Shown: one piece after another, positions 55,045 through 63,966 of the stretch
How positions within the stretch are numbered: position 1 is the stretch's first letter
Layout: every line of letters starts with the position of its first letter
Assembly (NCBI GenBank): GCA_014695195.1
Contig: JACJNW010000019.1
Location: 222,469-286,468 of the forward strand
Reading direction: 5' to 3'
Source: Cyanobacteria bacterium FACHB-DQ100
GTDB taxonomy: Bacteria; Cyanobacteriota; Cyanobacteriia; Leptolyngbyales; Leptolyngbyaceae
Length of the DNA: 64,000 nt
Notes under the pieces: model-generated
Database searches by the model: none
What the model saw: only the letters and a program-made list of their open reading frames with translations
Told to the model about the DNA's origin: nothing
Made by a program: the position numbers and the translations under genes

Positions 55045-55932
55045 TTAACCCAGCAGATTTTTCCGAGCGCGTTCCTGCCGCGATTCGGCTTCGTCCATCA
55101 GTTTGGCAAAGTCCTCGATCGCTTCTCCCGGATAATTCTCGAACACACGAGTCGAAAGCGAAATTCGTCCTCGCCCTTCATCCAAATCGACAATCATCGC
55201 TTTAATCACCTGTCCGACTTGCAGCAGCGAGGGAAGGGATTCGATGTAGTTCTTACTAATTTGATTGATGTGAAGTAGACCCGTTGTGCCATCAAATTCG
55301 GCAAACGCACCAAACGGCTTGAGACTGGTAATCGTTGCTTCGACCAGTTGACCCACTTCTAACTGGCTGAAGTTTGCCGCTCGTGCTGCCAGACGATTTG
55401 ACAAAACGATTTTGTTGCGATCGCGATCCAGTTCCAAAAACGTCGCAGATAGTGTCTGCCCTTTCAGCGCATCGAGATTTTCGCGCTCGACTAAGTGCGA
55501 TCGTGGAATAAAGCCTCGTAATCCTTGCACATCAACGGTAACACCACCTTTATTTGAGCCAGTCACCCGAACCTGTAAACTCTGATTGGTTGCCTGCAAA
55601 TCCGCAAGCTGTTCCCAAACTTTCTGAAGTTCAAGCTGACGCAGAGAAATGGTCACGCGCCCATCGGCATCCTGTTCGCGCACAATGACGAATTCTCGCT
55701 CCTCATCCAACGGCAGCACTACTGACACATCCGTCACCCGTCGCACACTCGCTTCTTCGATCGGCAAAAACGCCGGAGATTTTCCTCCGATATCGACTAA
55801 AGCACCATCGCTTTCATAGCTAAACGCTTTACCCGTCACTCGTTTCCCCTTTTGAAACTCGTAATCGTGCTGCTCTAGAGCTTTAGCGAAATCTTCCATC
55901 GAAAAGGAAGCATTAGTCGATCGATCTGGCAT
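55045..55932 (-). CDS. S1-domain RNA-binding protein (ribosomal protein S1-like)
   Basis: A 295-residue protein with three S1 repeats: about 28-100 (GKRVTGKAFSYESDGALVDI), 117-180 (LQVRVTGSNKGGVTVDVQGL, ending SNRLAAR), and 195-265 (GQLVEATITSLKPFGAFAEF, then ISLSTRVFENYPG). Cyanobacteria carry several short S1 proteins, some on the ribosome and some involved in mRNA handling. The length fits Rps1-type proteins, but this could be a paralogue rather than the main S1. It is read after the dienelactone hydrolase gene, 50 bp away. Confidence 0.88.
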   Translation of the reverse strand: MPDRSTNASFSMEDFAKALEQHDYEFQKGKRVTGKAFSYESDGALVDIGGKSPAFLPIEEASVRRVTDVSVVLPLDEEREFVIVREQDADGRVTISLRQLELQKVWEQLADLQATNQSLQVRVTGSNKGGVTVDVQGLRGFIPRSHLVERENLDALKGQTLSATFLELDRDRNKIVLSNRLAARAANFSQLEVGQLVEATITSLKPFGAFAEFDGTTGLLHINQISKNYIESLPSLLQVGQVIKAMIVDLDEGRGRISLSTRVFENYPGEAIEDFAKLMDEAESRQERARKNLLG

Positions 55933-55982
55933 TTCTACTGATTCCTGAAAAATACGATCGCCACTTAACTGGCTTTCTAATT

Positions 55983-56696
55983 CTAGTGCCTTAGTCTCGA
56001 AAATAACGTCTTAACTTGTTCCCAAGCATCCGCCGCCGCAGTTGAATTGTAGTCCGATCGCTGATCGCAAAAGAATCCATGTCCTGCGGGATAGCGAAAG
56101 ACGCGATGATCAACGTGATGCTCTTTCAGCGCGGCTTCAATTTGGTCGATTTGGTCGATCGGGATCAGTGGATCTTGTGTACCGAAAAAAGCATACAGCG
56201 TTCCTTTAATTTCTGGCGTTCGAGCGATCGTTGGTTCTCCCCCGCCCGGTGTCATTGTCGCAATTCCCGCACCATAGAAGGAAGCGGTCACCTTGACTTC
56301 GGGCAACGTTGCTGCCAGATAGGCAACGTGCCCACCGAAGCAAAACCCGATCGTGCCCACTTCGTTAAAGCCTTTGGTTTGCAGAAACGCGATCGTCGCG
56401 CTCAAATCGCTCAGCAATTGATCCGCTGTCGTTTGATCCTTGTGAAATCGCCCAAGCTTGGTGCCTTCCTCGCTATATTCCACCTCAAATCCGGGTGCAG
56501 TTCGCTGAAAAATCGCGGGCGCGATCGCCAAGTAGCCCGCTTGCGCCAATCGCTTTGTCACTGCTTGAATATGCGAATTCACCCCGAAGATTTCTTGAAT
56601 CACAATAATGGCAGACGATGCGGAAACATCCGGTTCGCTGATGTAGGCATCAATATCAAGCGAACCAGTTGAAAGTTTGATCCAGGAGGAATTCAC
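55983..56696 (-). CDS. dienelactone hydrolase family protein
   Basis: A 237-residue alpha/beta hydrolase. The catalytic Cys lies in GTIGFCFGGHVAYLAAT, the Asp in FFGTQDPLIPIDQI and the His in RYPAGHGFFCD. AIIVIQEIFGVNSHIQAVTK is the family N-terminal signature. Such enzymes open lactone rings or cleave esters; the true substrate is unknown. The start is a GTG at 56696 without a strong ribosome binding site. Length is standard. Confidence 0.9.
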   Translation of the reverse strand: MNSSWIKLSTGSLDIDAYISEPDVSASSAIIVIQEIFGVNSHIQAVTKRLAQAGYLAIAPAIFQRTAPGFEVEYSEEGTKLGRFHKDQTTADQLLSDLSATIAFLQTKGFNEVGTIGFCFGGHVAYLAATLPEVKVTASFYGAGIATMTPGGGEPTIARTPEIKGTLYAFFGTQDPLIPIDQIDQIEAALKEHHVDHRVFRYPAGHGFFCDQRSDYNSTAAADAWEQVKTLFSRLRH

Positions 56697-57066
56697 GATC
56701 GCGTCTCACAACCCAACACTCTGTATTCTGAACGAAAAACGCAGCTCCAGATCGACGAAAATAGACCGTTCTAACTTTAACTACCGTGACAAATTCAAAA
56801 GAGCGATCAAAATATCGCAGGCTATACTGTCTCTATCAGGGTCAGCAGAATTGATGTCAAGCAGATAAAGTTGAGTTTATAGAAGCGGAAGTGATTGAGG
56901 AATAATGCGTTCTGATTTCAGTACGACCGATCGCAACCCCGAAGAAGTACCCAACTCATTGCCTCTCTCTTCTAAAATGAGGACAACGTTTGTGGGCTAA
57001 TTAAAAGCACAACCACTAAAAGATTTTTCCAGTAAGATTCCATGATTGAGGTTTGAGGGCACGGGC
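56697..57066. other. intergenic region with no recognised gene
   Basis: This 370-bp stretch lies between divergent genes and must hold the promoters of the dienelactone hydrolase and plmA. An AGGAGGA at 56684-56690 on the plus strand has no usable start codon after it. I see no RNA gene or clear operator. Confidence 0.5.
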
Positions 57067-58053
57067 ATGGTGCAATTTCATATTCAGCCAGATAGCGATA
57101 TCCCGGCATCAACTCAACTGTATAACCAGATTTTATTTGCGATCGCATCGCGGCAATTTCCACCCGGACATCGTTTACCCAGCACTCGACAACTGGCAAT
57201 GCAAACCGGACTACACCGCAACACAATTAGCAAAGTGTATCGCCAACTAGAAGATGCAGGCGTGGTCGATGCTCAAGCGGGGTCTGGAATTTATGTGCGC
57301 GATCAAGGGCACGATACAGGGGCACACATCAAGTCTCCCCTGCTTGAACAATATCCCCAAGCCCACAAAATCATTCAATCTAGCTTGGATGAACTGGTCA
57401 AACAAGGCTGTTCACTCGGACAGGCGCGAGAATTATTTCTTGCAGAGATTGATTGGCGATTGCGGTGTAGCGCTTCAGTTCTCGTGACAGCTCCCCAACA
57501 TGATTTGGCAAACGGGGAAGTTTTGATGCGGGAACTAGAGCGCGCTCTGGCAATTCCGATGCAGCTTGTGCCAATGGAAGAACTTGGACAAGTGCTAGAT
57601 CAAACGCGATCGAGTACCGTCGTGACCAGTCGTTACTTTATCGCCCAAGCTGAAGCGATCGCGTCTCCGAAAGCAGCGCGAGTTATTCCGATCGATATCT
57701 ACGATTTTGAGCAGGAATTGAAGCTGGTCAAAGTCATGCCAAAAGGCACTTGTTTAGGCATTGTCAGCCTGAGCGGTGGAACTGTCGGCGTAGCGGAGGT
57801 GATTATCCACAGCTTGCGCGGCGATGACCTGTTAGTCATGACCGCACAGATAGACGATCGCTATAAACTCAATGCAATGGTGAGAACGGCACAAACGATT
57901 TTCTGCTTTGATCAGGTAAGTTGTGCAAGCGTAAAAGCAACGATCTCAGCTTCTCGCGATGACATCATTCGCCCGCCTCAAGTCATCTGCTGCGAAAACT
58001 TTATTGTGGGCAAATCGATTAATCTACTGAGACGAGAGCTAGGTTTGGAATAA
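57067..58053 (+). CDS. plmA: GntR-family regulator PlmA
   Basis: A 328-residue regulator from the ATG at 57067. The N-terminal winged helix is VQFHIQPDSDIPASTQLYNQ, then FPPGHRLPSTRQLAMQTGLH and RNTISKVYRQLEDAGVVDAQ. The long C-terminal part (about 100-328) includes EIDWRLRCSASVLVTAPQHD and is not a standard FadR or aminotransferase effector domain. It is typical of the cyanobacterial PlmA protein, which in other species binds the PII-PipX complex and links transcription to carbon/nitrogen balance. The symbol rests on family resemblance. An upstream in-frame start at 57046 is less likely. Confidence 0.8.
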   Translation: MVQFHIQPDSDIPASTQLYNQILFAIASRQFPPGHRLPSTRQLAMQTGLHRNTISKVYRQLEDAGVVDAQAGSGIYVRDQGHDTGAHIKSPLLEQYPQAHKIIQSSLDELVKQGCSLGQARELFLAEIDWRLRCSASVLVTAPQHDLANGEVLMRELERALAIPMQLVPMEELGQVLDQTRSSTVVTSRYFIAQAEAIASPKAARVIPIDIYDFEQELKLVKVMPKGTCLGIVSLSGGTVGVAEVIIHSLRGDDLLVMTAQIDDRYKLNAMVRTAQTIFCFDQVSCASVKATISASRDDIIRPPQVICCENFIVGKSINLLRRELGLE

Positions 58054-58056
58054 GGA

Positions 58057-60108
58057 TTAGGCAATTCTGATGGGTAGAGCCAGCTTCAGAACCGTCATTT
58101 CCGATTGCTGGTTCACGATTAAATCTGCACCTAAATCAAATGCAAATCGCCGCAGCAATGCCAATCTCAGGCTAGAAATATTTTGTTCTTGCTGAAGCCC
58201 GATTTCGTTGCCGCTCTTCAAAGCACAATTGGCGGAGAGGCAAAACGTTTGCTGCTCAAGATCGATTTGTGTGTGGAGTTGAATCGGTAAATCAGGAGTC
58301 AACTGATTGAGATACAAGAGCATTTGACTCAGCGCTTTTTCCAGGGTGGGCAAGTGAACGAGCAGTTTGGGAACTGGGTCTAGAGTTTGTTTAAGCTGAA
58401 TTACGATCGTGGTGTCTCGCGAAAATCGCTCGATTAAGAGCGCTAGCCAATCATGAATTTGCACTTCGGTCAGGGGTATCGCATCTGAAGAACTTGAAGA
58501 ATTTTGAAACACGAGTAAATCGCTCACTAAGCGGAATTTTTCTTGCCACCCCTGCCGCAGAATGTTCAAGTATTGATCTAACCGTTGAACATGAGGGTTG
58601 GGAACGTCTGGATCGATCAGAGAAGCAACCCCGTGCTGCATTAGCTCGATCACCATTCGCATATTTGTTAGCGGTGTCCGCAGTTCGTGAGACAGCGCCT
58701 CAATAAATTCATCCTGGAGCGCCTTGAGCTGCCTCAGTTCCACAATCTGCGCTTGTGCAATCTGGTTTTGCTGGGCAGATTGATAGGCTCGGATCGCTTG
58801 GCTGACCAGTTGTCCGATCGCCTCGGCTTGAAACTCGCTCCAGCGCGGGTACTCTGACAGAATAATGCCGAATTCGCCGATCGTGCCGTGCTTTCCCTGA
58901 ATGGGGCAGACAATCACTTGAGCCAGGGCGCGATAAATCGGCGGTAGGGTCTCTAGGGGTGGACAGAGCCAGCACTGGCGCTGAAACAGCCGCGAATAAA
59001 ACGACGAGAATTTCGCAGTTTCTACCGTGCGCCGCAGCAGCGATCTCGGTTCCGCATCTTCAGCATTAAACTCCGCTGCGATCGTCGAAATCGCCGCGGC
59101 TGGGTCGTGAAAGGCAATCCAACTGTAGTGAAGGTTTAGCGTTTGCCCAATTTCTTGCAGCATCCACTGGAGAAATTCCGTTCGATCGGTATCGCACTGA
59201 TCGAAAATACGCTGGCGGAGTCGATCAACCGCGATTGCAAATTGAAGCTGTTCAGTACGCTCTTTTAGCTGAGCGCTCAACAGCGATTGCGTGGTCTCCA
59301 GAATTTGCTTTTGGGCATCTAGACTCGACTCGCGCTGGCAGCGATCGCTCATATCCTGAAACACCATAACGCCACCAATAATCTCCCCATCTCGGTTGCG
59401 AATTGGAGAGGCACTGTCACCGACAGGGCGCTTTGTTCCGTCGCGCGATCGTAAAACTGCACGAGCGGGCAATGTAATTGTATCACCCTGGCATAAAGCT
59501 GCCAGAATCGGGTTGTTGATGGGCGCTCCGGTCTCTTCATCGATTAGATCCAGTACTCGTCCTGCAAATTCTCCCAAGGCTTGCTCCTGCGTCCAGCCTG
59601 TGAAGAACTCGGCAGCAGGATTCATGAACGTGATGAATCCATCGACATCGGTGGCGAGCGTGGCATCCCCAATGCTAACTAAGGTGGTAGCATACCATTG
59701 CTGGACATCCTTAAGAGCCGCTTCCATCTGGTGACGACGCAGGGCAACCTGAATCGTGGTGTGCAAATCTGCTTCGTGAAACGGTTTAATCAAGTAGCCG
59801 AACGGAGAGGTTTCGGTGGCACGTCTGAGCGTGTATTCGTCTGCGTGAGCCGTGAGATAAACAACGGGAAGATTCAGCTTGAGATAGAGATATTCTGCCG
59901 CAGAAACGCCGTCGCTTTTTCCCTGCAAGCAAATATCCATCAAGACCAAATCCGGGCGCTGGGTGGTGGCAATCTGGATTGCCTGACGGGCACTGGTTGC
60001 GATCGCAATCACCTGGTATCCAAATGTTTGCAATACTTCCTGCACGTGCCAAGCGACAACGCTTTCGTCTTCGACCACAAGGATTCTTTTCACGCTCACC
60101 GTTCTCAC
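58057..60108 (-). CDS. REC-PAS-GAF-type sensor kinase with degenerate ATPase domain
   Basis: A 683-residue signalling protein. A receiver (about 7-125) has the acidic pair ED, Asp58-region LVLMDICLQG and the conserved Lys in YLIKPFHE. A PAS domain (about 140-255) contains DATLATDVDGFITFMNPAAE. A coiled coil and a GAF-like domain (about 300-460) follow. The dimerisation helix has an H-box, ALSHELRTPLTNMRM. The C-terminal region resembles a HATPase but lacks the N-box Asn and the DxGxG/GxG loops, so ATP binding is doubtful. It may be a phosphatase or a scaffold, or it may need a partner. It is read just after the HisKA_2 kinase gene on the same strand. Confidence 0.85.
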   Translation of the reverse strand: MRTVSVKRILVVEDESVVAWHVQEVLQTFGYQVIAIATSARQAIQIATTQRPDLVLMDICLQGKSDGVSAAEYLYLKLNLPVVYLTAHADEYTLRRATETSPFGYLIKPFHEADLHTTIQVALRRHQMEAALKDVQQWYATTLVSIGDATLATDVDGFITFMNPAAEFFTGWTQEQALGEFAGRVLDLIDEETGAPINNPILAALCQGDTITLPARAVLRSRDGTKRPVGDSASPIRNRDGEIIGGVMVFQDMSDRCQRESSLDAQKQILETTQSLLSAQLKERTEQLQFAIAVDRLRQRIFDQCDTDRTEFLQWMLQEIGQTLNLHYSWIAFHDPAAAISTIAAEFNAEDAEPRSLLRRTVETAKFSSFYSRLFQRQCWLCPPLETLPPIYRALAQVIVCPIQGKHGTIGEFGIILSEYPRWSEFQAEAIGQLVSQAIRAYQSAQQNQIAQAQIVELRQLKALQDEFIEALSHELRTPLTNMRMVIELMQHGVASLIDPDVPNPHVQRLDQYLNILRQGWQEKFRLVSDLLVFQNSSSSSDAIPLTEVQIHDWLALLIERFSRDTTIVIQLKQTLDPVPKLLVHLPTLEKALSQMLLYLNQLTPDLPIQLHTQIDLEQQTFCLSANCALKSGNEIGLQQEQNISSLRLALLRRFAFDLGADLIVNQQSEMTVLKLALPIRIA

Positions 60109-60160
60109 TTCTTAATTCGCTCTTATTGTAGGCTCTGTTGAGATATTTTAAGCAACAGAT

Positions 60161-61360
60161 TTAAGCACAATTGAATGTGACATTGAACCGAGTTTTTTGA
60201 GCTTTTTCAACTGTAATCTGAGCATTTAATTGATTCGCTAAAGCATTCACTAAGCGTAACCCCATCGATCGAATTTCCTGTAGCTCAAAACTTTCAGGAA
60301 GAATTTTTCCGTCATTTTCTACGATTAAGCAAACCTTAGAAGAATCATGGTTCAAGATGACGGTTACTTCTCCGATTTCTTCATCCATAAATCCATGCTT
60401 CAAAGCGTTGGTCATCAGTTCATTCAGGATTAGACCACATGGAATTGCTTTCTCTAGGCTGACTACGATATTTGGCTGAACTTGAACCAATAAATTTACG
60501 CGCTCTGGCTGAATTCGATACGTGTTGAATAAACTCAGCGTCAAAGATTGTACGTATTCTGAGAGGTTGACATTGGCAAAATCTTCAGAGCGGTATAAAG
60601 TATCGTGAACTAATGCCATCGAACTAATCCGGCTTTGACTATCCTTGAAAATTTGTTTTACTTCAGGATCTTGAATGCGCTGTGCTTGTAAATAAATTAA
60701 GCTCGAAATAATTTGCAAATTGTTTTTGACGCGATGATGAATTTCTTTGAGTAATGCTTCTTTTTCTTGTAGAGACGCTTGGACTTTGGCTTCTGCTAGC
60801 TTCTGAATAGTAATGTCTTCGATCGTTCCGGTATGCCCAATTAACTCGTTCTGTTCTGAAAACATCGGAGCAGTTCTGACATGCAACCATCGGATTTCTT
60901 GAGCCGAGGTAATAACCCGGAATTGCTCAGTGTGAGGTCGCTCTGCCTTGGCATCTTCGATCCAGCGAGGCAAGATCCGATCGCGATCTTCGGGATGCAC
61001 ATACTTTAGCCAGCGATCTCCAATACTTTCTTCGAGCGTATGTCCGACAATTTCTTCGCAACGGGAATTGATGTAGGTACACTGTCCCTGCACATTACAG
61101 CTAAAAATGCCAAAGGGTAGACAGGCACTAAGTGCTAACCATTGTTCTTCGGTTTGGTGGGTTGCGATCAGCAGCGACGCAGAGTGTGGATTGAGCAGAG
61201 TTTCGAGTTGAACAAGGACAGTCGAGAGAGAGTGATCGATCGCGGGTTGAACGGGTTGCGGCAGAGCAGTGATCGATCGCTGAAACGCCTGAGCTTGTGC
61301 TTTAAAGGCACGAATGCGTAATTCTAGCTCAGGAGGATTCGGGTCTAAAGTCTCGTCCAT
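60161..61360 (-). CDS. PAS/HisKA_2 sensor histidine kinase
   Basis: A 399-residue soluble kinase. A PAS domain covers about 75-195 (FGIFSCNVQGQCTYINSRCE, then VRTAPMFSEQNELIGHTGTI). The phosphoacceptor helix is EIHHRVKNNLQIISSLIYLQ, the HisKA_2 form. The HATPase has LILNELMTNALKHGF as the N-box and SMGLRLVNALANQLNAQ as the second Gly-rich loop. Such kinases often phosphorylate stand-alone receivers. The neighbouring 683-residue protein begins with a receiver and starts 53 bp downstream, so it is the obvious partner. Confidence 0.9.
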   Translation of the reverse strand: MDETLDPNPPELELRIRAFKAQAQAFQRSITALPQPVQPAIDHSLSTVLVQLETLLNPHSASLLIATHQTEEQWLALSACLPFGIFSCNVQGQCTYINSRCEEIVGHTLEESIGDRWLKYVHPEDRDRILPRWIEDAKAERPHTEQFRVITSAQEIRWLHVRTAPMFSEQNELIGHTGTIEDITIQKLAEAKVQASLQEKEALLKEIHHRVKNNLQIISSLIYLQAQRIQDPEVKQIFKDSQSRISSMALVHDTLYRSEDFANVNLSEYVQSLTLSLFNTYRIQPERVNLLVQVQPNIVVSLEKAIPCGLILNELMTNALKHGFMDEEIGEVTVILNHDSSKVCLIVENDGKILPESFELQEIRSMGLRLVNALANQLNAQITVEKAQKTRFNVTFNCA

Positions 61361-61684
61361 GTGACATGAATCCCAGGGGTCATAGCAAACTTTATCAGAG
61401 ATTTAGCCCGATATTTGAGCTTAGCGGCAGGCTTTAACTTGAAAGAGAGAGCTGAGCTATATCGACACCCCACTCTCCACTCCCCACTTCATTTCGGATT
61501 GCTATACCTCCGCTTCTGTTGGAGAACCGATTAAAGGGTGCAGTTTTCTCTTTCTTAAATAGTACGCACGCTAGGTAATCCTCGCATATGAGCATTCTAG
61601 TTAAAATATTTAGCGCACTAAATAAACAGGTATATCAATACTCCTTAGCTCTAATCTGTCCATCGCTTCACTGTGAGATTTCCA
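61361..61684. other. intergenic region with ccccactc repeats
   Basis: No gene recognised. At 61465-61490 there is a short run of ccccact/ccact units of the same family as the CheA linker repeat. The region is otherwise unremarkable. Confidence 0.5.
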
Positions 61685-61930
61685 ATGAAAGCTGCCTCGT
61701 TAAACGATTATCAACCCAAATACATCTGAGATCTCCCAATGGGATCGCTGCAGGTACATTCGGCTAATTCTATTGGCAATTTTCCTCGGCACATCAATCG
61801 ACGGATAATGCGACTGTTACTGGAAATATTCGCTCGATCGGCTCACGAGTTTCAGGAACGGTCGAGCAAGTGTTTGTTGAGGAAAACCAGGAAGTTAAGA
61901 CGGGACAACCCCTAATTCAACTAGAGCAGC
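61685..61930 (+). pseudogene. remnant of a HlyD/EmrA-type membrane fusion protein N-terminus
   Basis: The strongest part, 61789-61930, reads AHQSTDNATVTGNIRSIGSR, then VSGTVEQVFVEENQEVKTGQ and PLIQLEQ. This is the N-terminal periplasmic and lipoyl-like region of HlyD/EmrA adaptors. Just upstream, another frame encodes RYIRLILLAIFLG, which looks like the membrane helix, and a third frame has an ATG at 61685 (MKAASLNDYQPKY). Two frameshifts would therefore be needed to join the pieces. The homology ends abruptly at 61930, where a 49-bp hairpin begins, and about 300 C-terminal residues are missing. A truncated, decayed gene is the best reading. Confidence 0.7.
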
Positions 61931-61979
61931 GTAAACCACTCCCTCCATACCCTAAGCGGGTATGGAGGGAGTGGTTTAC
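61931..61979. repeat. 22-bp perfect hairpin with 5-base loop
   Basis: Arms 61931-61952 and 61958-61979 are exact reverse complements around taagc. It lies 19 bp beyond the 3' end of the carotenoid-protein gene (minus strand) and exactly at the point where the HlyD similarity stops. It may terminate the minus-strand gene or be a small inserted element. Confidence 0.85.
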
Positions 61980-61998
61980 TTCCTGTGAAACTTAAAAA

Positions 61999-62499
61999 TT
62001 ACAGTCCGGTTTCAGGATCAACCTCAGCCACAGTTGGATCAACGCCCATCGGTGCAACATAGTCTCTGAAGAAGGTGATTTGTTGTTCAAACTCCATTTG
62101 CTTCACGCGATCAAGCAAAGACTGTGCCTCTTCTGCAAGCTGATATCCTGGCGGCATGGGGATGATCGTTGCATTTTCCATACCCTGCGCCAACAAGTAC
62201 CAGACGAGCAGCTTGGTTGTATCACCCAGTGCGCCATATTCGCGAGTGAGTTGGGTGTTGCGGCGGCAAATCAAATCGCGCTGTACGTTTAATTGTTCTT
62301 CGTGGGGGAGTTCTTTAATTTGGTTGAAGATACCTTCTGCGATCGCGGGCGAAACGGTGCTTGCACCAGGTGCGGCTGGTGTGATCGCACCGCCCATTTC
62401 CTTGTAAATAAACCAGAACAACGCAAGCTGAGTATCAGCATCTAATTGCTGAAACGCTTCGACTAAATCGTTTGCGGTTCCCGAAGTTGTATAGGTCAT
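61999..62499 (-). CDS. helical carotenoid protein (OCP N-terminal domain homologue)
   Basis: A 166-residue all-helical protein like the N-terminal domain of the orange carotenoid protein. It has VEAFQQLDADTQLALFWFIY, then KEMGGAITPAAPGASTVSPA, TKLLVWYLLAQGMENATIIP and PPGYQLAEEAQSLLDRVKQM. Aromatic residues that line the carotenoid tunnel in OCP (the WF/Y and WY pairs) are present. The C-terminal NTF2-like domain is absent, so this is an HCP, which quenches singlet oxygen or phycobilisome excitation. The ATG at 62499 is chosen; the extension to 62601 is not family-like. No CTDH gene is nearby. Confidence 0.9.
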   Translation of the reverse strand: MTYTTSGTANDLVEAFQQLDADTQLALFWFIYKEMGGAITPAAPGASTVSPAIAEGIFNQIKELPHEEQLNVQRDLICRRNTQLTREYGALGDTTKLLVWYLLAQGMENATIIPMPPGYQLAEEAQSLLDRVKQMEFEQQITFFRDYVAPMGVDPTVAEVDPETGL

Positions 62500-62689
62500 A
62501 AAGTAGTTACCAATTCGACCTCCAAACCGTAGCAAGACGAACTGTTTTACTCGACCTGCCAGAGATAGACCGCTGAACCTAGCTACAGACAGAGGTAGCA
62601 TGGTTTAAATTTCTCAGGATTGCAAGTTTCCCTTTGAACAAACACTATTAATAAAGAAGATAATAAAGAAGAGTTCAATCGCACGATCG

Positions 62690-63178
62690 TTGAAACTGTC
62701 TCATTCTGATCAAAAAGAATTTCCAGTAATCCATCAGTCTGGCGTGATTCCGTACCGTATTCAATCGGGTAACATTGAGGTGCTCTTAGTTACTACAACT
62801 AAACGGAGTTCCGCCAAAAACGTCGATCGTTGGAGCATTCCCAAGGGCTGGATTGAACCGTTCATGTCCGCGGCGGACTCGGCAGCAAAAGAAGCTTACG
62901 AAGAAGCAGGAGTTCGCGGTTTAGTCAAAACTCCGGCGATCGGAGACTATCAGCGCCGAAAGCTAGGGCTGCCTTGTCGAGTCGAAGTCTTTCTCATGCA
63001 AGTTGAAGTCGTTCTCGAAGATTGGGCAGAAGCGAAAGTCAGAAAGCGGCGCTGGTTTAGCGTTTTACAAGCAATCAAAAAGGTGCAACATCCTCAACTC
63101 AAACGGCTGCTTGCCCAACTGCCGGAAATGCTCTCCCCTAATGCAGAAGGCGTGAGCAAGAGCAGAGAGCTAGAGTAG
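62690..63178 (+). CDS. NUDIX hydrolase
   Basis: A 162-residue NUDIX protein. The box reads GWIEPFMSAADSAA, then KEAYEEAGV: the usual first Glu is Met, as in some polyphosphate/diadenosine-phosphate hydrolases, while the metal-binding EAYEEAG core is kept. It begins QSGVIPYRIQSGNIEVLLVT and has SIPKGW before the box. The likely substrates are dinucleoside polyphosphates or diphosphoinositol-like compounds, inferred from the resemblance. The start codon is TTG at 62690. It is divergent from the carotenoid-protein gene and 24 bp upstream of the Lys-rich gene. Confidence 0.88.
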   Translation: MKLSHSDQKEFPVIHQSGVIPYRIQSGNIEVLLVTTTKRSSAKNVDRWSIPKGWIEPFMSAADSAAKEAYEEAGVRGLVKTPAIGDYQRRKLGLPCRVEVFLMQVEVVLEDWAEAKVRKRRWFSVLQAIKKVQHPQLKRLLAQLPEMLSPNAEGVSKSRELE

Positions 63179-63202
63179 AACACCTATGATTGAAGTAGTG
63201 AT

Positions 63203-63775
63203 ATGACTAAGAAAAAATCTAAAAAGAAACACAATAAAAAAGCTAAAGACAAAGAGACTAAAGATCAAAAGAATCAGACCCGCTTAGATAGCGCTGGACA
63301 AAGCATCAAGACTGCGGGCATGGTGATGGCGAGTGTGCTGCTTGGACAGATTATAGAAGCGGCGATCGAACGCCTCCTGCAAAAGTTTCCTGCTCATGCT
63401 CCTTTGCCTGCAACGGCTGAGAACGGCAGCAATGGTCAAGAACTTCCTCATACTATCGCGCATCCAGTAGAGCAACCTGGAATGACCCTAGCCTCCGGGA
63501 TGGGAGCTTCGCCACTGGGTGTACAAGATGTGATTGAGGCAGTTCGCGATGCTGTTCGAGACGTGGCACCAACACTAGACGACGTGGTGGATACGCTTAA
63601 AGTGGGGACTTGGCGATCGGTACAGCAGGCAGTTGGAACAGCAGGTAACACGACGATGACAGCAGTTGAGGGTGCGGTTTCAGGTGCGAAAACTTTGATC
63701 GATAAATTGCATCCTACTGAACCTGTGGCATCTAAAAAACCGGGCAAAAAGAAGCGCAAAGATAAGAAAAAGTAA
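63203..63775 (+). CDS. Lys-rich hypothetical protein
   Basis: A 190-residue protein with strongly basic ends (KKKSKKKHNKKAKDKETKD and KKPGKKKRKDKKK) and a neutral middle. The middle has helical segments VMASVLLGQIIEAAIERLLQ and DVIEAVRDAVRDVAPTLDDV. The basic tails suggest nucleic-acid or polyphosphate binding. I do not recognise a family. It follows the NUDIX gene by 24 bp and is probably co-transcribed, which may link it to nucleotide or polyphosphate metabolism, but that is only context. Confidence 0.65.
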   Translation: MTKKKSKKKHNKKAKDKETKDQKNQTRLDSAGQSIKTAGMVMASVLLGQIIEAAIERLLQKFPAHAPLPATAENGSNGQELPHTIAHPVEQPGMTLASGMGASPLGVQDVIEAVRDAVRDVAPTLDDVVDTLKVGTWRSVQQAVGTAGNTTMTAVEGAVSGAKTLIDKLHPTEPVASKKPGKKKRKDKKK

Positions 63776-63966
63776 GCATAGATGCCAAACTGCTGTTCTT
63801 CTAATGGAGTTGAGGAGAACATCTGTTAGCGATGTTACAGAAGTCATTTTCGACCTGCTTAGAGGCTCTTGTAAAGATTAAGTAGCAATGGAAAATAAGA
63901 CTGAAAAGCGCGATCGCTGACTGAGCAAATTAGTCGTATTCTAGATCTATGGATCAACGTGATTGA

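Noticed and set aside
56677..56868. Plus-strand frame beside a perfect AGGAGGA
   Set aside because: The start codon would lie before the AGGAGGA and no start follows it at proper spacing; the motif is fortuitous.
61685..61730. ATG-led peptide MKAASLNDYQPKY as a small gene
   Set aside because: It stops after 14 codons; it fits better as the decayed N-terminus of the HlyD remnant.
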